Positions 1-13,008 of a DNA stretch of 64,000 bases are shown in pieces; position 1 is the first letter of the stretch; each line of letters begins with the position of its first letter. Origin of the DNA: Antedon mediterranea (lineage: Eukaryota; Echinodermata; Crinoidea; Comatulida; Antedonidae). Position numbers and translations under genes: made by a program. Location of the stretch: NCBI RefSeq assembly GCF_964355755.1, contig NC_092670.1, forward strand, positions 14,197,201 through 14,261,200, given 5' to 3'. The notes beneath the pieces are model-generated. The model ran no database searches and was not told where the DNA came from. It saw nothing but the letters and a program-made list of their open reading frames with translations.

Positions 1-1230
1 ATATTAGGCTATATTGTTTTCAAGGTTGTGTTAATATTTATTAATCGTTTTACGACTGCCACTTTCTCTTTCCTATTAACTGATGCTTTTTATACTTATC
101 AGCCGTGTGTACGGGGCGCCATTCGGAACATTGCTAATAAAAACATAATTATGCACCTACATACTTATGATTATTCTACAGTATCGTTCGTCGCCATATT
201 TGTCATTCTGGTTACGTAATGTCTTCGCCATCGTCTTTATGATCGCGCCGCTATTCGCTGACCGCTTTCATCTTATCGTCGCAGTTCATTGAGACTCAAT
301 CGTGGCTCTGAGTCTCTGTCAACATCGCTTCGCAATGAATTGTAAGGAAACAGATTGCGGAAATGTAGAAGGTAATTCGATTTAAAACCTTGTACTTTAA
401 TAAGATAATTAATGCAACTATAAACAGATATATTATTGTTGGTGAAATTTGGTTTCAGTGTAGTATATTAAAGCTTGTTTCCCAGCGCAAGGACGTAAGC
501 CGCAACGCAAGCGATTGACCAATCATAAGAGACATTTCGAATAATCCATCGCGTGTGATTATCGTACTAGTCAATTTGCTTGCATGCGGCTTACGTCCTT
601 ACTTTGCGTCCTAGTGAGAACCAAGCTTAATCAGCAATTAACCAATATTCTCTAACCGATTCTCTTTAGGCCTGGCCTACTGTAACAATAATTCTTAGTA
701 TTGGTATATTCTATGATACATAATTGTAACATGTCTTTCAAGTGTGACGACTGTTTCCTAGACCATGAACAACCTTTAATATAATGCAGGCTACACATGT
801 GACACTGATTACAGAATTTGCCTATAATTCTGGCCATTTAATGTCATAGGAGATACAGAGAATTGGTTGCTTATTCTTCAAAAACAGTTCGATTGAGCTG
901 ATCATTAAATTCGTCACTGCGTTTGTATGCAAACTGTACGCGTTTTAACAGTACTCATTATAGGCAAAAAAGCGTACGTTTCTTTAAATTAAGCTCACTC
1001 ATTCAGTTTTCAACATATGTATATTTAATTCATAAACAATATCTAAGCTGTACATATTTTATTTACAAAGCATTGCAGTTTCTTGTATCTTCTTATCAAC
1101 ATAGAAAAAGCCTAACAAAAACTTGCCAAATGTTATAATAATTATATAGGTTTACTTGCATAGATCTTATTTAGTCCGATTGTTGGTTTTTTAATTATTT
1201 GTGGTCCTTCAGTAAATAAAAATTCATAAT
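1..1230. other. No gene seen apart from one MITE
   Basis: AT-rich sequence with only short ORFs that lack recognisable domains or plausible splice context. Apart from the hairpin element at 468-629 I see nothing assignable. Confidence 0.5.
468..629. mobile_element. Hairpin MITE, family B
   Basis: An imperfect inverted repeat. The left arm begins AAAGCTTG, then GCGCAAGGACGTAAG; the right arm carries CTTACGTCCTT and ends GAGAACCAAGCTT. The centre holds ATTGACCAATCA-type sequence. The same motifs recur at eight or more other places in the window (near 3040, 7632-7963, 8868, 9440, 12849, 18965, 21100, 24065). No coding capacity. The superfamily cannot be told from sequence by eye. Confidence 0.75.
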
Positions 1231-1264
1231 AATTTAGTGGCCGTATTCACACTTAAGTGATATA
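1230..1264. repeat. Solo end of MITE family C
   Basis: The sequence GGCCGTATTCACACTTAAGTG matches the terminal repeat of the complete element at about 52728-52872 (which ends AAGTGTGAATAGGGCC). Only one end is recognisable here. Confidence 0.4.
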
Positions 1265-1308
1265 ATTTTTCTTATGGATTTCCAAAAATGACTTTTACCC
1301 AGTTTGTA

Positions 1309-1688
1309 GTGATTGGCGTCGGAGCCAACATAAATCCGGTAAGAAGTGTTCTTTTAAACTACGGGTCTGCAGTGATTGGCGTCGGAGCCAACATAAATCC
1401 TACAAGAAGTGTTCTTTTAAACTACGGGTCAGCGGCGTGATTAGCGTCGGAGCCAACATAAATCCTACAATAAGTGTTCTTTAAAACTACGGGTCAACCA
1501 TGATTGGCGTCGGAGCCAACATAAATCCGGTAAGAAGTGTTCTTTCAAACTACGGGTTAGTGGTGAATGGCGTCGGAGCCAATATAAATCCTACAAGAAG
1601 TGTTCTTTCAATCTACGGGTCTGCGGTGATTGGTGTCGGAGCCAACAGAAACCCTGTAAATAATGTTCTTCTCCACTTGTTATGATGC
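1309..1688. repeat. 63-bp tandem array copied from the C1q exon 3' end
   Basis: Six head-to-tail units begin at about 1309, 1372, 1437, 1500, 1563 and 1626; five are 63 nt and one is 65 nt. The unit at 1626-1688 is the genuine last part of the C1q coding exon on the minus strand. The others lie beyond the stop codon (1613-1615). Read on the minus strand, each unit encodes a near copy of the terminal peptide (RTLLTGFMLAPTPIT), and most end in a Asp-Pro-stop or similar. The period equals 21 codons, so adjacent units stay in one reading frame except for the 65-nt one. Confidence 0.95.
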
Positions 1689-4600
1689 AACTTTACCTTA
1701 GGATTCAGATGTAGCCATATTCTATCCCCTTTTACAAGAGTCAGTATAATACTGCTTGCTGTTGAAGTGCGCTCGTTCGGCTGCGCAAAATCGTCAATCG
1801 CCATTATGAACTCATCGTTTTTGTGTAGGCGCACTGACGGATTCTTCATGACTTTATTTTTATAAACATGTGTACTGAAGTAGTAGGTTCCATTTAGCGG
1901 ACATGTATACGTTCCGGTATTATTATCGAAGTCGTTGCCTACATTAGCGTAGACAATATTGAAAGTTATTGCCGTGTTGTTTCTTGTTGAATCCGGTAAG
2001 ACGGGAGTACCGCGTGCCGCTGAGAAAGCAGACGTACGGCCGCCGTGTAATGATGGTAGAGCATATGTCTCCACGTACGACGCTGGATTTCTTTTGCCTG
2101 CTAGTTCAACTTCACAGGTACATGTACCTTTTTCACCTTTCAATCCATGAAAACCTGAAAAATAACGCTAGAAAACTTAATTATTGTGTAGACCCTCCTT
2201 GACGAGGGTAGGTTGAAGGGTGGGGGAGAAAGATGGGTTCGCCTAACTAGCTTTGTGCAGCTGAACCGTAGTGGAGTTCAATCCGTCCAATCCCAAGGTA
2301 CAGGGTTCAATCGTGACCTAGTGTCAGGTTTGTAGACTGACTCAACTCTTCAACACTCCACTCTCAGCCTCTAGTTTATAATCAATAATTTTATAAAAAT
2401 TAAGGTTTATCCTAATTGGCAAGTTTCTCTCCGTTGGATAATTATTTGATATTTTAAAGTTTCTTCGAAGAGTCTTAATTGGCCTTGACAGAGATGAAAC
2501 TATAATAATGTTACATACACGTCGTTACATTAATGTTAGGCCTCTGATTGAGAACGGCGCCAAAGATGACGCCAAAGATGACAAAAAATGAAAATCATGT
2601 TTATTGAATATGACATCAACTGTCCATGCCAAGTTATGGAGGAAGCAAATATAATATAAAGTTTAGGTCTAGAACCCCGAATATTGGCTTACAAAACCAA
2701 TGAAATAATACAGGACGAAAACAATTTCAATATCTAAGAATTTGAATAAATTTAGTTTAGCATCATCTTACCAATAGGTCCAATTTCACCTTTTTGTCCA
2801 ACCAACCCATTTTTACCCGGTATTCCCTGAGGTCCTGGGCGACCGGGTGATCCTCTGCAACCTTCTATACCTATGTTGAAAAGACAAATTGATAATGAAA
2901 TATATTAAGATTCCACTAGAACGTGATGGAAGGACGTATAAGACCGAGTACAACGAACGTTCAAATGATGCGTTGCTAGCATTTTTAAAATCGCACTGTG
3001 TCCATAATACCTTTAAGTATGCAGCGCAATGTTAAGCGCACAACAAGTAATTTAACGTACCAATCACGACGCATGAATCATCCGAGCTCTAACTTTTCAT
3101 TTCGTTTACGTTGCGTTCTAGTGGAAACCAACTTTAGGATAATTGGAGATCATCAAACCAATACGAAATACGTCATATTAAAAGCGCCATGCTTTGCTAA
3201 TAATATATGATGCCGAAATGCGCCACTCGGTGAATCCGTGTAGCGAAATGTTTGGTAGTAAAGTTTGACTACGTTGATGAAGAGTTTTACGTCACTGTCA
3301 AATGGCTTGTTATTTTACTCGGTAAAAAAAAAACAGGTATAAAGTACCGATAACAATTATTACAGGTGTTTAACAGGAGTTCACCATTTGCAATTATGAC
3401 CTGATTTTAGATGATGTAGGGCGGCAAGGAGAACTCTTTATCCATATAGGCTACTTCCTTGTTTATGTAGCCTTTACCGACTACATGTATGCAAATAAGC
3501 TAGTTTATTTATAGTAACTATATTGTTCAAAGATAGTTGGGTGGTTAAAATGAATGTTCGAGCAGCCAATTTAAAGCTGTCTACACTATCAAACTAGTTT
3601 GATAAAAAAATGTGTGATGTGCCCAAATTTGGTGATATGCTCAAATATGGTAGTGATATGACATCATCATGTCACATTTTGTTGTAGTGTAGACCGAGCT
3701 TAAACCTACCCTTTTTAAAGATGCTCTTATTTTTGGAACTTACGCCAATGGAGAGCAGGTGTTTCAGCTTAAAGTTTATGAAAAAGTGTTTAGCCCTATA
3801 TGTGAAGAATGAAAGTATCGAGCTATATTACAACCAAGGATATAATGTGCTCCACCAGTAACTACCTGGTGAAGAAATGAGAAGATTGAACCGTGTGAAA
3901 AGTCAATGAGGTACATCAGTGAATGAATTCCAGATACGTAAAAATATTCCAAGGTAAGTCCTAATTAAACTTTTATTCAAATACAACGATCATTGTACTA
4001 AATTGTTTCCGATTCGGGTGGGTGTTAAATGCATTTATGTCTGTATTAGTATGTATTACATTACATTCATAACCACCATAAAAGTAGGCTACGGGGATTC
4101 ACATCATTAAGCGATTCTTATCTTTAAAAACAAGCCTTCCTTTTAAATAAATATCAACATATCTGTTTTCCTCATTCAGTTTTATATTAATGGGGTATTG
4201 TTCGTATATAAGTGCGTTAATGTCCTGCTTAATGTCTACTGAGGTAGTAATAATATTACCTCAGTAATACCTCAGTGTTATATAATATAAAACCATCTAA
4301 AAGTGACACACCCCACTAATGCATTGCATTGGTGGCACCATAAAGAAATAAGTTAGGATTATTTCTCCGTGGTGGCACTAAATCCAATAAAAAAGATGGC
4401 GCGCCGAACGATATGTTACAAAATGATATTTCAAAAAAAAAAAAACCCTGATTGATACTGAGTAACAATTCTATACTTCAATTAAAATTCATAAATGACT
4501 GGATAATCGTTTTTTATAATAATGGTAATCAGACTATTTTAGAGTAAGTTTATTTCTTTGGCACCCGGGTGAGTATGATACATACTCGGGTAAATCCATG

Positions 4601-5450
4601 ATATGGATATCCATGTTATTAAGTTATATTTAAGTTCAGACAACTAACAGTTTCTTTGGCACCCGGGTGGGTATGATACATACTCGTGTAAATAACGATC
4701 AAGCTTCGACCGGCCTTAGGCACAGAAGAGAAAAACTGAAAAAATGCATTACACCCCTTGATATACGTATCATGCTATTAAGTTATATTTTTTGACAGTT
4801 TACGGAAATAACATTTTTCAAAATACTTTCTTAATCAATAAAAACGAATGGAATGGAAATTCAATATCTTTATTCATGTCTTTCTTGTCGGATGTTTTGT
4901 TATGATCTTCGCGTATACCACCGCGAGAGTAGGCCTACATTTATTGGAGGCTTGCGATAGGTAGGTTAACATAATCATTCCCATGGTAAAGCTGTTTTCT
5001 ATTTCACCCTCCGCTAAAATACCCGTAACGGTCATTAACTGTGAAATCAGTCGCATGGTTTCCCATGCCTTGTGGTTTCTTTGCAATAAACAGATAACAT
5101 ATCATTATGATTTATCCTCTATAATATACATTTTGAATATAGCACTTTAAATGAACTTACGGATGTCAAAGTTGGTTACATAAAAAAAAACAGCGGACGT
5201 TCCCCTTCTCCCTTGAATCGTCAAAAGGATACTTACCTGGTGATCCTCGTGGTCCTTGTATTCCCTGGACCCCTGGTATGCCCTGCGGTCCCTGTGCACC
5301 GTCATAACCTCGCCGGCAAACATTTGAGCCACATGATGACGTTGTTGGCGATACAGTAGACGCGGCATTTTGTAGACGTACAAGTGAAGCTGTTACGCCG
5401 TAATTCCATTTGTTAAATGACAATAGACATATCAGTATCAATGAAAACAT
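1613..5450 (-). CDS. Secreted collagen-like/C1q-domain protein (3 exons, 284 aa)
   Basis: Coding exons in transcript order are 5450-5237, 2870-2772 and 2154-1613; they total 855 nt with matching phases (1, 1) and GT/AG introns. The start ATG (5448-5450) opens a short hydrophobic N-terminus (MFSLILICLL) that looks like a signal peptide. A Gly-X-Y collagen-like stretch follows at about residues 48-116, crossing both introns, with Cys40 and Cys45 just before it. A C1q globular domain lies at about residues 145-280, with family-like segments such as SAFSAAR, GTYTCPLNGTYYFSTHV and FTGFLLAP. C1q-domain proteins of this build trimerise through the collagen and head domains and bind ligands outside the cell, often in innate immunity; the ligand here is unknown. 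The 3' end runs straight into a 63-bp tandem array copied from its own last codons (1309-1688). Fusing domains this way is usual for invertebrate C1qDC genes. Confidence 0.92.
3571..3703. mobile_element. MITE, family A (copy 1, intron 1 of the C1q gene)
   Basis: About 130 bp with inverted ends: AAAGC.GTCTACACTATCAA at the left and GTGTAGAC.GAGCTT at the right. The interior has GATGTGCCCAAAT, ATGGTAGTGATATGACATCA and similar blocks shared with six other copies in the window. It lies in the intron between exons 1 and 2 of the C1q gene. Confidence 0.8.
4549..4775. repeat. Imperfect direct duplication (~95 bp)
   Basis: The block TTTCTTTGGCACCCGGGTG plus GTATGATACATACTCG occurs at about 4554 and again at about 4650. 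Each is followed by a TATTAAGTTATATTT segment (about 4617 and 4775). This looks like a diverged tandem duplication within the C1q gene intron. Confidence 0.55.
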
Positions 5451-7631
5451 ATTTTATTCCTGAAAATAAATGTTTATTATATTTTAAGAATGCGCCTAGA
5501 AATATTGATATTTCCACCAGCATTGGCTAAAATTTTAATTAACCAAATACTGTAGGTAATAACGCATCACATTTTTTTTATCTGAAACGAATTATGTTAT
5601 ATTTTAGTAATGGTATTTATAAGAGTAATATTCCGCATAAATGCAATTGCGAACCAGTATTAAATAACCAAATAATGATATAATATCAATATTTGGAAAA
5701 AGATTGTTATTTTAAATAATAATATATTGTTTATGTAATATCGCATCCATTCAATATCTCCGTTTGTAAACCCGTCATTCAACATTAAAACTCTGACAAC
5801 TATGGAACGCCATAAATGTTGTTTGATAAAACTTTGGTTGATGCAGTAAGTATCGCTATTCTAATGCCTAGATTCAGATATCGCATTAATTACGGTCTCT
5901 ATAATGATATTCTTACCTGATGCGTCTTCCAATTATTGTTGTAATTCCTAAACGTTCCTTTATTCTCGAAGGAGCCAAACTTTTGATTTGATGAGTTGAA
6001 CATCTCGCAGCTTTAAATAAGCCAACCAAAAGTTTGTGAAAATATTTCAGAGTAATCACGTGACATGCGCTTAGGACTGAACCATTGTTAAAGTAGGTGT
6101 GCCCTATGAAGTCTTTGAGTTACGATGAGGGTGTTGTTGCGTTCTCTGATTTCCCATAATATGGGCACTGACTTGATAATGAGAGCTCTAATCAAATCAT
6201 ACCCTGAAATTCTCGTTATTGTTTACAAGTAATAAGAGTTCAAAAGTAGGCCTATGCTGCATGCATTATTTTTTTTAATGTGATATATAATCATAATTCA
6301 TTTATAAAGTAGGTTTACATTCTGATAATGTTTAATTCTTTTCTGACAAATGTCACCTGTTTTCCGAAAATGTCACGAAATATTTCCTTTTCTCTCTGTG
6401 GCCTTTCTTTTTAAATTGCGATTTTTTTAATGCATAGTTCTCTGAAATGCTTCAGTGGACACTGGTGATTTAGTGCAGTTTCATCGGACCCTTAGTGTAA
6501 TATAGGCCTAAAATGTTTAACACAACACTGATCATTCAATTCATAGAACAGTGGCTGACGTACTCAAATTTCGATGGAAAATAGTCTGTACATGTTTATG
6601 TTTATAATAAAGTTCTCGAAGGTAATCTGCATTTTTTCCTATTTTTGTAATATTAAAAAAAAAACAGTTTAACAAACAAATTTTATATTTTTAATAGATT
6701 TTAAAAACAATTTAAATAACTTTGTAACCTTGTATACAAACATGCAGTCAGTTACATCAAGGTGCCTTGGTTATATAAAACATTGAATATGAGCAATCAG
6801 GGATGTAACGTCCTGTCTCATATTTGTTATTGGTATCGTCATTAAATACCTTTTTATAGACGTTGACCCAGACATTCATCACCTCGTAATATTTATATCA
6901 TGCAACGTATTCGAATGTTTTGTGACATGAATTAAATACAAATTTATTTGTATTTCATTTGGAGAGAATGTTTCACGCACGAATACCTTTTTTGTCAGCG
7001 GATGTATTCAATTTCTTTCTCTTGATCCGCTGTAGTTGCTTAGCAATAATTCGTTTTTATTAAATACTGTATACATGTAAAAACTATATGCAGATCATTG
7101 TGTTTGATGGACGCGCCTAAATAGATATTGTGTGCCGTGAAAAATCGTACCAGCTTAAATGTATAGGCACATTATGCTTTTAGGGTAAAACATGCACTTG
7201 TAATTACCCATAGGTAGGCCCACTTTGAGACATTCTTTTCTTCACGAATAAAAAACACTGTGTGTAAAAAGAAAGAACATTTATGTCGACATATTTTGTG
7301 TGACTTTGAGTTGCGTTCAGGCGGCGCGCGTGTGTACTTCGGTTGGGTTGACTCCGTGTAGACATCAGCCCCTCTTTACATATAAACCTAGTTCACAGTT
7401 GACAAAATAAAACTATAGCCCTAAACTCTGCTTTCTAAATCCTAAATAAACAGTTTAAGCACTTCATTGACTTAACCTACATATGTGATAAGCTAAACCA
7501 ATTTCGAATCGCATTAGGCTTATCTATGACGGTACGTTGTCATTCCATGTAGACGAAGAAAATTAATGACATATGGATTAAAGAATATTTAATATTACAA
7601 TTTAGGCCTACCTAATGCTTGCTTACCATTG

Positions 7632-7963
7632 CAGACGCAACACAAGGACGTAACGCAACGTAAAGCGTGGTTCCCACTAGCGACGCAACACAAGGACGTA
7701 ACGCAACGCAAGAGAATTGACCAATCACAAGCGATAGCTTATTCGCTTGTGATTGCTAACTGTCTATAACTTCGCTTGTCATTGGTTAAAACGCTTGCGT
7801 TGCGTTTACGTCCTTGCGTTACGTTCTAGTGGGAACCAAGCTTTAGCGATTCGATCAATCACAAGCGATGTATCATTCGAACTGTTGCATGCCGTTGGTG
7901 GTCTACGCTTGCGTTTCGTCTACGTTCTTGCGTTGCGTCTAGTGAGAACCAAGCTTTAGGCGT
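7632..7963. mobile_element. Composite of family B hairpin MITEs
   Basis: Two or three tandem or overlapping family B copies. The motif GACGCAACACAAGGACGTAA occurs twice at the left. TTTACGTCCTTGCGTTACGT with AGTGGGAACCAAGCTTTA occurs near 7805-7845, and a second right end with GTGAGAACCAAGCTTTA ends near 7960. TGACCAATCACAAGCGAT-type blocks lie between. This is the clearest family B locus for building a consensus. Confidence 0.75.
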
Positions 7964-8867
7964 GTATACCGCAATTGTTTACTTCTAATATGTGCTTTTT
8001 ATACACTGATCCGAGCGGGTATGTCCATGCGTTTCAACGATCATGTTTTATCCCGTTCATCAAGATCCCTGCGGTGGCCGAGGTTCATTTTTAAAGCTTG
8101 TGTATGTGTGTTTAACCGACACGTGTCCTAGTCTCATTCAAACATGTACTTGTCCGTATTCGTACCCACCAGTCTCGTTCAATATTTTCTACCACACATT
8201 TTTCTTTAATCTGGGTCATTTTTGTAGGAGGACTTTTTCTGTTTTATTAATAACCAGTTGTTTGTTTGTGCTCAACCGTAACCAAATTATTATTCCAAGT
8301 ATAATAGCAAGATTATTTTTAATAGTTCTAAGTAGCCAATTCATGTATTTTTAACCTATAAAAAGTAATAGTTGGACGGTTATTAAAGTCACACTTCTAC
8401 CACAATTTCCTTAAATATGTTCCTTATGTATCTCCAGGAAGGTCATTAACATTCTAAATTAACTTAAGTACAATATATAGTAATGTTATTGATGATCATA
8501 CAAAATTTCCGAAGTTAGTTATAATAACATAATTCAAAACCTTATGGCATCTTGCCATAAAAATAGAAAAGACAAACAAACCCAAGAAAATCCCCAACTT
8601 GGCCCTGAAAGTTTTATCAAGTAATTTCGAATTAAAAATGCATCTTACAACGAAATAGTCTTTAAATGTTATTTAAGTGATTAGGGAGTTTGTTTAACTT
8701 TCTCGATTAAACTGCATTCGCACGGAGATGGCGACATTCATTATTAAAGAATGGAACGTCTGTTCTGTGAAATTGAACAAGAGGGATTTAAAAGAGAATA
8801 TTAGATGCCTTTTCCGTCGAGCTCATGTGATACTGTTCCGGTGAGCTCATATGGGAGCTTAAATCTC

Positions 8868-8962
8868 TGTTCCACTAGGACGCAACGCACGCAACAGTGG
8901 AAGCGTTGACCAATGATAAGCAGTTCGAATAATCCATCGTTTGTGATGGGTCAACTCACTTA
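8868..8962. mobile_element. Partial family B MITE
   Basis: One end (TTCCACTAGGACGCAACGCA) followed by the shared interior (GTTGACCAATGATAAG, AATAATCCATCG, TTGTGAT). The right arm is missing. Confidence 0.6.
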
Positions 8963-9439
8963 CTATACGTTTTATTAATAAAAATGAAAAAAAATTAAAC
9001 ATTTTCTTATATTCATATTATTTTATTTAGAACTCCAGCCTGTTATATAAATCAACAAAATCATCAACTGTACACCATATTTTGATAGAATTGTTTAATT
9101 GATTCGTGTCAATGGTGCTCTAATTCTGTGTTTATTAATATTTGTTTTATTATCCCGTGAGGCAATGTTGGTAACATGTCGTTAAAAATTGTGATAAAAT
9201 TTAACAAACATGAACGCTAAATGTCAACATATATTAGGCATGCGTGATGGTATGTGACGTCATGGCGATTGAAACAACAGTTGGTTGGGATTTATTTTAA
9301 GATATTGCCATTTGAGTGGAGTAATAAAATGAATGAAATGTATGACCTGTTCCGTTTCACAGAATGGAACACGGTTTTTTTCAATACTTACAAATCATAT
9401 ACTGTATAAAGAAGTGATCTTCAGTCCTGCCTAACAGAT

Positions 9440-9523
9440 TAAGTGCGAATGTAGCGCATCGCAAGCCGTTGACCAATCACGACGCAATAGATCATTCGTT
9501 GCGTCCAAGTGGGAACCAATCTT
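9440..9523. mobile_element. Short family B MITE
   Basis: An internally shortened copy: GCAAGCCGTTGACCAATCAC interior, and a right end with TTGCGTCCAAGTGGGAACCAA. Confidence 0.6.
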
Positions 9524-9534
9524 GTTGTAGATGT

Positions 9535-9850
9535 ATTGTCCCCCAAAAACATGAAAAAAGAAGGTTACTAAAATAAGACTTTGAATAGGTTATTTTGTAG
9601 TTTTAACAAAGTTAATCACTTCCGTTGAAAAAAACAACCCACAAAAATAATGTTTTCACTTATAAATGACAAAATAAATGGTAAAATTCAACCAAAAACC
9701 TATTGGCTGGCAGCTAATTTGATTATTTTTTGCTTTTAATTACAGTTTTTTCGGGTAAATCATTTTTTTAAATTTTTGGTCAAAGTGAATAACTATTATG
9801 TGACAATATTAACATACACACACTTTTTTTTCAGGGAGACAATACACCTT
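9535..9850. mobile_element. MITE, family D (ATTGTCCC...GGGACAAT type)
   Basis: Left end GTATTGTCCCCCAAAAA and right end TTTTCAGGGAGACAATACACC form an inverted pair about 310 bp apart. The interior contains AAAGTGAATAACTATTATGTGACAAT, which in part recurs in the copies at 42698-43236 and 58170-58530. No ORF. Confidence 0.7.
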
Positions 9851-12848
9851 TGATAATAATTATTGCTCGTTATTTATAATTATGTGAATTTCGAATTTTG
9901 AAGAAAAAGTTTTTATTGAGACGGTATTCATTAGGCCTATTTCTTTTTTAATCGTTTGAAGAGGCAGCGCTTGTTTTATAATCTGCATTGATATGCTTAA
10001 TCGTTTCAAACAACAGTATAAATAAAAATACGATATAAAAATATTTAGTCATAGTCTACACAACATTTTAGCTGTTTATTAGACTAGACAAAATGTCAAA
10101 ATTTTCCTTACGATTAAATAAACGGGCCAAGGATGTGTCTTTTGTCTTAAAAATCGAATTCATCAGGAATTAAATTTATAAAACGTTCGGACGTAGGCGG
10201 AAGAGTGTGTTCACATCAAAATATTCCCATGTTGACCCCTTCCTAGCGACATGCCACCGGTGTATAGCTAATGTCAATTTGGTTTTAATATATCAAGGGT
10301 TACATAACATATCGTCATATGCGTATACCATAGAAAATCATGGAACACTTAAAGTATTAACCGATTTTTCCTTCTGAACTTTTTGAGGTTGACGTGGCAC
10401 AGTTTAACTGATTAGGTTAGGAAGCTCATAAAGGGCCCACAGAAGCTCTAAGCTTTTTTGGGCTAAACTTCCATTTTTTTTATTTTTTCATGTTATCATT
10501 TTGTATATTTTTTATAATTATTTTCAAATAAATTCAAATCAAATAAAAAAGAAATAAACATTAAAAGTAGAAAAACATAATTATTGAAAAAAAATATGCA
10601 GAAACCTCAGCAGATAAAATTATTGGGAGAGGTAGTGGTGAAGTGGGTATTTCAACAACATCAGTAGGCCTACTATATTGTGTATTATTGGCCTATCATA
10701 CCAATCAGCACGTATGTGTCGATACCATATTAATTAGTTATCTTATAGACTTCCTTTATCTTAATTTTCTAAAAATCATAATTGGTGCGATGTCCGTGAA
10801 CCGACTTCTTGTTTACACAAAATTAGTGTAGGCAACGTACTGCTTCATGAAAAATGGACTTGTTTCTAAGAACGACAGCAGAATGTAAGAGAAAAAATAA
10901 TGAAGGCCAGTCGGATACATTAATGATGTGCATCGATAGTGCATTTAAGGCTTCCTGCATCGGAAGAGGTTTTTTTTAATTAGTTGTCAATCATGTAAAA
11001 ACAAATAATAATATTTACACCAGTAGGCCTATATGTGATTATACCCATAATTATTGCTGCTAGTCGGTGGACAGTAGACTTCCGCCAAATCTGTAGTTAT
11101 TGTCTTTTTTTTATGTTAGTCCACACTCCATGATCCACCAGTTGGCGTTTCGATTTTTTTCTGACTCTTTTTCATTTTTTTAAATAAAGCACTAGAAAGA
11201 CTATGTTAAATAGAACATGTTGGCCTATCCAGAAAGTGGAATGTTTTGACCTTTGACACTCAAATCATTTTTAATGTGTTGTCGGAAGTCAAGAAAGAAA
11301 CTGCTGAAAAACAGAATCCGTTTGCAGCTTCAGTTGACTGGGTAAAACTTACTTAATACTTCTTGAGTGTTAGGGTCGGTTAACAAGTACAATAGCTTAT
11401 ATGACCCTTCCTTTTCTTTCTTCTTTTTCACTACTATAAATTGTATAGACGTTTGGGGGATCCGGGTACGAACAATGATTGTTTATAATATATCAAAAAG
11501 ATAACTGTAGTGACAATATTTGAGTTTGGGTGTTGGAGATGATGTGGTGAAATGTGAAGTGTGAAAAAGTAAACTTGCAGTCAATAATAATACAAATGTT
11601 TCAAAATCACCTTATGAATTTAGGCCTACGGGATTTTGCGTGACGGTTTCTATTATAATTTTAAATGTCACTCAGGGCCTATAATGTTGATGATATCATA
11701 AGATGTTATAGATAATAGGCCTACTCTCTATCTGGTGTCAACAGAGGTTGAACAGACTTCGTCAGGCGGATTTGCTCAGATGTATCGAAACTGTCAAAAC
11801 GAAAGTCGAACATGCTCTGTCTGGTTATAAGAATTAGAATTATGGTTAAAATAGTTAGCATTTGTGTTAGTGTTAGGATTAGTGTTGGGATATGTTAGAA
11901 TTGGTGTTAAGTGTCTTTCTTGGGTCTTTCTATAAGCATGCTCGTCTTCATTCGTTTTTGTTTGTATTCTTCAAGATCCTATTTCTCTATATGCATCACT
12001 CACTTTTAAACATGTATCTTAGGTCATAAAACTGCACTTGTATCTGCACCTGTATTAATTCTTAAAAACTGTACGTCTAATAATAAAATATTTGTAGATA
12101 CGTTCAAAGTATTGGTCACGTTGCGAAAGCTCATGGGTGATTCGTAGGCCTAATTTAGTAATATCCCTTGCTTGGGATGTAGGCTAATTCCGGGGCTAAT
12201 TCTTCACCTGACGTGTTTGCTAATTATTTAACTGAGACCATGTAACCGTTAACAAAAATATTTACTAGGCCTATTACGTTCCTGGTGGCACATTGGGTAA
12301 ATGCCTTTAGAATTTATAACCAAATCCAATATAACCCAACTGGTTTTAACACGGAATTGGCTATCGACAATTAGTCCCACTTCAATGTGGAATTTCCCCC
12401 AATTATTTGACGATTTTCATAGCTTCTTTTTATGGGCAAATTTTACTAGTTAAAAACAGTGTGTTATGCTAAAATCAGCTAAAGATGTAATCAAATAACG
12501 TTCAAATGTACTTATACAATATTATGTTCGGAGTTCATTCAAACGCCCATATTATTTCATCGACCTTCAGAAATTATCTAATTTTGATGTTAAAATAAAT
12601 GGAAAGGAATCTAGCACATGTTGTTAATTTCATTTGGGCGATTCGGTTGAGTTCGATGAAGGCTATTATTTCGATTAACTAATAGGTCGTTGGCTTGCGT
12701 CCCAGACAAGCATCAGCAACAAAAATACATATAAAATATAGCACCTTCCGCTGTAATCAATTACATATGTTTTTATAGACAAGATGTTAAAAAAGGGAAA
12801 AATTAAAAAGGTTAAATTATTATTATATTCAACAGCACAACATCTAAA

Positions 12849-13008
12849 CTAAAGCTTTGTTTCCACTACGACGCAACGCAAGGGCGTAAAGGCTAAGCAA
12901 TTTGACAAATCACAAACAATGGATCATCAAAACTCTCGCTTGTTCATCATTGGTCAACTCGCTTGAATTGCGTTGCGCGTGCGTCGTTGTGTTGGTCACC
13001 ATGCTTTT
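12849..13008. mobile_element. Hairpin MITE, family B (near complete)
   Basis: Left end AAAGCTTTGTTTCCACTACG then ACGCAACGCAAGGGCG; right end TTGCGTTGCGCGTGCGTCG and CACCATGCTTTTA. The interior has TTTGACAAATCAC and CATTGGTCAACTCGCTTG. Ends and interior match the copies at 468-629 and 7632-7963. Confidence 0.7.

Noticed and set aside
1309-1688. CRISPR-like direct repeats
   Set aside because: Units are contiguous with no unique spacers and derive from a coding exon in an animal genome.
2200-2345. tRNA-derived SINE (GGGTTCAATCGTGACC as a B box)
   Set aside because: Only one box is convincing and no A box with proper spacing or tail was found; left unannotated.
8043-8354. 103-codon ORF as a small gene
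   Set aside because: No domain, low-complexity hydrophobic composition, no splice or family support, in repeat-rich DNA.
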